A model generated the notes under the pieces. That model was not told where the DNA came from and ran no database searches. It was given only the letters and a program-made list of their open reading frames with translations. Positions 39,521-42,740 of a stretch of 42,740 bases of DNA are shown piece after piece. The DNA comes from CAZNLL01 sp964573885. Lineage in GTDB: Bacteria > Desulfobacterota > DSM-4660 > Desulfatiglandales > Desulfatiglandaceae. A program made the translations under genes and the position numbers. The stretch lies in the NCBI GenBank assembly GCA_964573885.1, contig CAZNLL010000017.1, forward strand, positions 1 through 42,740. Reading direction: 5' to 3'. Each line of letters begins with the position of its first letter. Position 1 is the stretch's first letter.

Positions 39521-39745
39521 TTAACGTGATGCAGCCTGGTATATAACCGGACGATATTCTGGCGGCGGAACAGGCTTGCCCTCCGCCCGGGCAGCTTCCA
39601 ACCATAGTTTTTTGGCCTTTTGGACCTCACGCAATGCTTCGTCAGGGGTATCACCGAATGCAGAGCACGCCTCAAGATCGGGTATATCGGCGATGTAACC
39701 CTCGTCATCTTCTGAATAGAAAATATTAATATGATAGTCCCGCAT
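39521..39745 (-). CDS. HicB-family antitoxin, apparently without HicA
   Basis: A 74-residue protein of the HicB-like antitoxin / UPF0150 family, a partial RNase-H fold. The N-terminal YHINIFYSEDDEGYIADIPDLEACSAFGDTPDEAL is the characteristic signature, followed by a helix (EVQKAKKLWLEAARAEGKPVPPPE). There is no C-terminal HTH or ribbon-helix-helix DNA-binding domain, so it may not act as an autorepressor. GGAGGA lies 6 nt before the ATG (minus strand). I looked for a HicA-type toxin of about 60 residues with a G-S-H-x-x motif on both sides and found none, so this looks like an orphan or a remnant. It sits in the AT-rich accessory region together with another toxin-antitoxin pair and an integron integrase. 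Confidence 0.85.
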   Translation of the reverse strand: MRDYHINIFYSEDDEGYIADIPDLEACSAFGDTPDEALREVQKAKKLWLEAARAEGKPVPPPEYRPVIYQAASR

Positions 39746-39877
39746 TATTCATCCTCCAGTTGAAATCTCAAAATAATGGAATGGGGACAAAAAGGCAAGG
39801 AAGGGCAAGATTGAATAGGGGGCAAGTTTGATCTCAGTTTTTGCAAATCGGAAAAATTTTTGGATGCTTATGACTTA

Positions 39878-39907
39878 TTGACTTCGCAATTAAAAACTGT
39901 ATATAAA
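39878..39907 (+). promoter_or_regulatory. Sigma70-type promoter for the toxin-antitoxin pair
   Basis: TTGACT (39878-39883) is followed after 16 bp by TATATA (39900-39905), or after 18 bp by TATAAA (39902-39907), in an AT-rich stretch about 100 bp before the toxin start. A second TTGACT occurs at 39912 without a clear -10. Confidence 0.6.
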
Positions 39908-39950
39908 AACATTGACTTATCAAACCATGGCATAAAGAAACGCCCTTAAG

Positions 39951-39973
39951 AAAGTTGATTTTTCGTCAACTTT
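39951..39973. promoter_or_regulatory. Palindrome upstream of the toxin gene, candidate operator or leader hairpin
   Basis: AAAGTTGA-N7-TCAACTTT is a perfect 8-bp inverted repeat between the promoter and the toxin start, where MqsA-type antitoxins usually bind to repress their own operon. The T-rich flank means an attenuating hairpin is an alternative. Confidence 0.5.
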
Positions 39974-40005
39974 TTGCTTTACTTTCCCTGCCACCTGCCA
40001 ATAGT

Positions 40006-40284
40006 ATGAACAAAAGACAAGCAAAATCCCTTCTCAAAAGGATCACCCGAGAGTGTGTAGTTATCACTGATCGTTTCAGAAAACGCATGAAAAAACGTGA
40101 TGTTACTATGGATGATGTTTTATGGGTGATCATGTGGGGCGAACTCAAGGGCCTTGAGAAAGATTCCGAACACAATAACTGGAAGTGCACGATCTCAGGC
40201 AAGGACATTGAAGAAGACGATTTAACCGTTATTATGGCATTAGATGAAGAAACGGAAACCGTGATTGGTATTACCGTTTTTTAA
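40006..40284 (+). CDS. Putative toxin, DUF4258-like protein
   Basis: A 92-residue basic protein resembling DUF4258 family members, which often sit next to YgiT/MqsA-type antitoxins as putative mRNA interferases. The pattern H/D-x-x-x-R-M-x-x-R-x-V-T-x-x-D-V seen in the family appears as TDRFRKRMKKRDVTMDDVLWVI (residues 23-44). WKCTISGKDIEEDDLTVIMALDEETETVIGITVF is the typical beta-strand ending, similar to 'y.v.g....g..l.vv........ViiTvy'. The start is ATG 40006; it has no clear ribosome binding site, and an in-frame start at 39955 would translate the palindrome. Its stop overlaps a possible start of the next gene (TAATG), indicating translational coupling. The toxin role is inferred from context. 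Confidence 0.65.
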   Translation: MNKRQAKSLLKRITRECVVITDRFRKRMKKRDVTMDDVLWVIMWGELKGLEKDSEHNNWKCTISGKDIEEDDLTVIMALDEETETVIGITVF

Positions 40285-40301
40285 TGTGGGGGCATTACGA
40301 A

Positions 40302-40802
40302 ATGAAATGTCCAATGTGCAGCAGGGAAATGAAGCGTAAAACGGGCAAGTATAGGTATACGGAATCCGGTTTAGATAACGTGTATCTGCTGGGGGTGGAG
40401 ATTTACAAGTGCCATTGTGGAGAGACCGCCGTATCTATTCCGGCGATAATGGAACTTCACAAGATAATTGGCACGGCACTCATCAAAAAAGACAGGCCCC
40501 TTACGGGGAAGGAAATCCGATTTTTAAGGAAGAATATCGGTATGAGTGCGAAAGGCTTTGCCGAGGTCCTGGGGATAGACCGGTCCACCCTTTCCCGGTG
40601 GGAGAATGATAATCAGGTATTATCAGCAACCAATGACAGGTTAATCCGTTTGGCCTATTCAAATTTTAGAGGTATTGCTCAAAGCGAGATCAAGCAGCTA
40701 ATGAAAGATAAGTTCAAAGAAATCAAGCCTGGAAAGAAGGGGCCGGCAGAATTTACAATCCCGATTACCGAATGGGCTGACCCGGAGATGTGTGCCATAT
40801 AA
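40302..40802 (+). CDS. MqsA/YgiT-type antitoxin: zinc finger plus HTH-XRE domain
   Basis: A 166-residue two-domain protein. The N-terminal zinc-binding part has KCPMCSREM (C-X2-C) and EIYKCHCGETA (C-X-C), typical of YgiT-type fingers. Residues about 70-125 form an XRE-like helix-turn-helix of MqsA type (GKEIRFLRKNIGMSAKGFAEVLGIDRSTLSRWENDNQ). In known pairs the finger binds the toxin and the HTH binds the operon's palindrome, here plausibly 39951-39973. A C-terminal extension of about 40 residues ending ITEWADPEM is not assigned. I chose ATG 40302 because TGGGGG precedes it; ATG 40284, overlapping the toxin stop, would add six residues. No terminator is evident after it. Confidence 0.85.
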   Translation: MKCPMCSREMKRKTGKYRYTESGLDNVYLLGVEIYKCHCGETAVSIPAIMELHKIIGTALIKKDRPLTGKEIRFLRKNIGMSAKGFAEVLGIDRSTLSRWENDNQVLSATNDRLIRLAYSNFRGIAQSEIKQLMKDKFKEIKPGKKGPAEFTIPITEWADPEMCAI

Positions 40803-41060
40803 TCTGCCCGTCCACAGGCAAGCGTGCCCTTCCGGGCGAGAAATCTGCACAGGAAAATGGGCATGTGCACAAAAAACTGTGCAAACTCCCCAAGACCCTG
40901 GTACCATCAGTGCCTCCAAAACGGTTGTCCCCAGCGCCTTTTCAGCGCCACTACCAGGTTTTTCCCAGTATTTTTGCCCTATTTCCCAGTAGTAAGATTT
41001 TAATGAAAAAGTAGTGGATTTTCGTTGACTTCTGGCTCGCTTTTTGTATGGTTTTCTCAA
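40803..41060. other. Non-coding AT-rich spacer after the antitoxin
   Basis: Between the antitoxin and the first long repeat unit I see no gene with coding character. A short palindromic patch (atgtgcacaaaaaactgtgca, about 40863-40883) and a gtagtaag...aagtagtgg near-duplication (40987-41015) are present. No attC-like or terminator structure was recognised. Confidence 0.35.
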
Positions 41061-41170
41061 TTCACCCCGTTGTTACAAACGCATTCACATACTTGAGACA
41101 TAAATCCTTTTAAGGTGTAGAAAGCAAAATGGCGGATTCCTAAGTGCCTTGATGCAACTACGGGGTTCAC
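41061..41170. repeat. Long repeat unit A (110 bp) with inverted ends, next to intI
   Basis: Begins TTCACCCCGTTGTTACAAACG and ends GATGCAACTACGGGGTTCAC; the ends are inverted repeats (ACCCCGTTGTT against AACTACGGGGT, one mismatch). Internal blocks CTTGAGACATAAAT and GTAGAAAGCAAAATGGCGG recur in unit B. It lies about 450 bp beyond the 3' end of the integron integrase. Confidence 0.75.
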
Positions 41171-41194
41171 ATTCCCTTCAAACCGTTCCCTCTG

Positions 41195-41395
41195 TTTACC
41201 CCGTTGTTGAAAACGGACTGACTTCCTTGAGATATAGATACAGTCAAACAAGTTGCTTATGCCATTTTCCATCCAGAACCTGGATCTCACTATTGGTCAA
41301 TTTGAGATTTAAAATACCAAAAGCGGCATTGGAGCCGTAGAAGACAAAATGCCTGCCGAATGCTTAAGCGCCCTTGATGCAACTACGGGGTTTAC
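41195..41395. repeat. Long repeat unit B (201 bp), paralogue of unit A
   Basis: Same ends as unit A (TTTACCCCGTTGTTGAAAACG ... GATGCAACTACGGGGTTTAC) in the same orientation, with matching CTTGAGATATAGAT and GTAGAAGACAAAATGCC blocks. The middle carries about 90 bp more, which includes GCCATTTT, the inverse of the AAAATGGC in unit A. The 41396-41623 stretch that follows, up to intI, contains nothing I can assign. Confidence 0.75.
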
Positions 41396-41623
41396 AGGGT
41401 TCCAACCATGAAAGCGGTTCTCAAATTGTGCTTATCCCGTTTCTGATAGGAAGTGCCCTGTCCTGTCCAGGAAACAAGATCACATCAAATGGATGGAATT
41501 AAAGTGCCGTCTGGTCCGGGCAAGGAGATAATAAGGCATAGGGTGTCTTAGAGGCATCTGGACGGCCTCGATGTGTGAATTTGCTTTTCCCCTTAGCGCT
41601 CTTTGAAACGTCGAGAAGACAAC

Positions 41624-42592
41624 TCAGTCGATCGGGCTCCGAACGGCACGGCCCCCTTTGTTCAGAACGTGGGTGTAGATCATGGTTGTAGACACGTCCT
41701 TGTGCCCGAGCAGTTCCTGCACCGTTCGGATGTCGTAGCCGTCTGCAAGGAGATGCGTTGCAAAGCTATGCCGAAACGTGTGGCACCCGACTGGCTTATG
41801 GATGCCGGCAAGGGTCACCGCCTTTTTAAGGGCCTTTCGGACACAGCTTTCATGCAAATGATGGCGCCGGATTTCACCGGAGCGAGGGTCCTTGCATAAG
41901 GATCTGGATGGGAAAACAAACTGCCATGCCCATTGGCGTGACGAATTCGGATATTTTCTTGCGAGGGCTCCGGGCAGATTGACATGGCCGAATCCGCGGC
42001 CGCAATCATCTTCGTGAATAGCCCTGACCTTTTTCAAATGCAGGTGAAGAGGTTCGAGGACATTCGCCGGCAGCACGGTGACACGGTCCTTTCCGCCCTT
42101 TCCGTGACGAATGACAATCTGATTCATGGAAAAGTCAATGTCCTTTACACGGAGCCGCAAGCATTCCATCAAACGAAGCCCGCTCCCATAAAGGAGCTTC
42201 ACGATTAATTGAGGCTCACCGGAGATGAGATCGATGATTTTGAGGGCCTCCTGTTTGGAAAGCACGACCGGAAGCCGCGTCGGCCGTCTGGCACGGACCG
42301 CATCGATAGGATCTTTTAGATCAATTTGGAGGACTTTTTTATAGAGAAAGACCAATGCGTTCAGGGCTTGATTTTGAGTGGAGGCGGAGACGTTACGCTC
42401 CACAGCCAAATGCGTCAAAAACTCTTGAATTTCCTTGGAGCCCATTTCGGAGGGGTGCTTCTTTTGATGAAAGAGGATGAATCTGCGAATCCAGAAAGTG
42501 TAGGTCTTTTCCGTCCTGTATGCGTAGTGCTTTACTCGAAGTGCATCCCTGACCTGGTCGAGCAGTTTTTTGGGTTTGGCTTTGGCATCCAT
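41624..42592 (-). CDS. intI: Integron integrase (IntI tyrosine recombinase)
   Basis: A 322-residue tyrosine recombinase that inserts and excises gene cassettes at attI/attC sites. The N-terminal SAM-like domain shows KHYAYRTEKTYTFWIRRFILFHQKKHP and LAVERNVSASTQNQALNALVFLYKKVL, both typical of IntI. The catalytic domain has the Arg in YGSGLRLMECLRLRVKDIDF, HTFRHSFATHLL (His, Arg), LGHKDVSTTMIYTHVL (His and nucleophilic Tyr). The IntI-specific extra helix that separates integron integrases from XerC/D is present as ALARKYPNSSRQWAWQFVFPS. I chose ATG 42592 (MDAKAKPKKLLDQV) because IntI proteins start near there; the frame is open for 38 more codons. No internal stop or frameshift is seen, so it may be active. 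It is transcribed away from a putative attI site at 42692. Confidence 0.95.
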   Translation of the reverse strand: MDAKAKPKKLLDQVRDALRVKHYAYRTEKTYTFWIRRFILFHQKKHPSEMGSKEIQEFLTHLAVERNVSASTQNQALNALVFLYKKVLQIDLKDPIDAVRARRPTRLPVVLSKQEALKIIDLISGEPQLIVKLLYGSGLRLMECLRLRVKDIDFSMNQIVIRHGKGGKDRVTVLPANVLEPLHLHLKKVRAIHEDDCGRGFGHVNLPGALARKYPNSSRQWAWQFVFPSRSLCKDPRSGEIRRHHLHESCVRKALKKAVTLAGIHKPVGCHTFRHSFATHLLADGYDIRTVQELLGHKDVSTTMIYTHVLNKGGRAVRSPID

Positions 42593-42617
42593 CCCAATAA
42601 ACAGCCTTTTTGGCGTG

Positions 42618-42631
42618 ATATTATGTAATAT
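42618..42631. promoter_or_regulatory. AT palindrome in the intI promoter region
   Basis: ATATTA-TG-TAATAT is a perfect inverted repeat about 26 bp upstream of the chosen intI start, where the -10 region or an operator would lie. It does not match the LexA consensus CTGT-N8-ACAG. Confidence 0.4.
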
Positions 42632-42691
42632 TAGCCCGTCTTCGCTTGGCCCATGTAGTTTATTGAAGCATATGACATGCCAAAGAGACTT

Positions 42692-42698
42692 GTTAAGC
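42692..42698 (+). other. Putative attI core site (GTTAAGC) and start of a cassette array
   Basis: GTTAAGC fits the integron core consensus GTTRRRY. It lies 100 bp upstream of the intI start, oriented on the strand opposite to intI, as in canonical attI sites, so cassettes would extend rightwards from TTAAGC. Just beyond, GGGAGAG (42714-42720) precedes a GTG at 42725 that may open the first cassette gene, cut off by the window end. Confidence 0.5.
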
Positions 42699-42740
42699 AA
42701 ATTCAAAAGGTTCGGGAGAGTATAGTGAAGGCAAGCTCAA

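Noticed and set aside
39746..39877. A hicA toxin gene next to hicB
   Set aside because: No open frame of about 60 codons with HicA features occurs on either strand in the adjoining sequence.
41057..41290. Small minus-strand open frame (77 codons) across unit A and part of unit B
   Set aside because: It simply translates the repeat ends (NPVVASR...), has no ribosome binding site, and the frame is not kept between the two units over their full length.
41061..41395. Annotating the two long repeat units as integron attC sites
   Set aside because: I could not find the RYYYAAC and GTTRRRY core pair at their ends on either strand, and they lie on the 3' side of intI rather than beyond the putative attI.

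Overview
The window looks like a GC-rich (roughly 60% by eye) chromosome segment of a strictly anaerobic Desulfobacterota (former Deltaproteobacteria) organism, either a sulfate reducer or a syntroph. This is inferred from gene content. It carries formate-tetrahydrofolate ligase, selenocysteine synthase, a 2-hydroxyacyl-CoA dehydratase-type component with its ATP-dependent activator, a glutaconyl-CoA decarboxylase-type carboxyltransferase with a separate biotin carrier, a fused flavin/Fe-S 2-hydroxyacid dehydrogenase, and several CoA ligases and a thiolase.

Layout. 1-5.8 kb: the C-terminal part of RecG, then aminotransferase - homoserine dehydrogenase - cofactor-independent phosphoglycerate mutase (the last two overlap), then adenylate kinase with a terminator. 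6-7.4 kb: an MFS carrier and tRNA-His(GTG) on the minus strand. 7.6-15.2 kb: a plus-strand housekeeping run of selA, gmhA, an unassigned conserved protein, an FmdB-type zinc ribbon, ispF, cysS and uvrB. 15.2-22.7 kb: an acyl-CoA block with fabD (-), a 70-aa biotin carrier (+), an AMP-forming acyl/malonyl-CoA synthetase (-), a GcdA-type carboxyltransferase (+) in tandem with an HMG-CoA-lyase-like protein (+), and a second HMG-CoA-lyase-like gene (-) meeting it tail to tail. 23-30.9 kb: the FAD/Fe-S dehydrogenase, then a compact operon of a single dehydratase D-component, its activator, an acyl-CoA ligase and a thiolase, closed by a strong terminator. This operon is the best candidate for an undescribed catabolic route. 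31-39.4 kb: Na/Pi symporter, YkgJ-type protein, fhs (-), proC, an NlpC/P60 lipoprotein and an alpha/beta hydrolase (-).

From about 39.45 kb the composition becomes visibly more AT-rich and the content turns accessory: a lone HicB-type antitoxin, a DUF4258-like/YgiT-HTH toxin-antitoxin pair with its own promoter and palindrome, two related long repeat units, and an integron integrase (intI, minus). A GTTRRRY-type core site lies about 100 bp upstream of intI in the canonical attI geometry, so the window appears to stop just as a cassette array begins.

Five intergenic spacers (after adk, ispF, the FAD/Fe-S dehydrogenase, the Na/Pi symporter and the YkgJ gene) are filled with a mosaic repeat family. 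It is built from tandem 'cgttagga'-type and 'cttgaatcc'-type tracts and, in three copies, a 121-259 bp core bounded by near-perfect 9-11 bp inverted repeats (aaaccgcccg...cgggcggttt). All assignments are from reading motifs and translated sequence; no database search was run.
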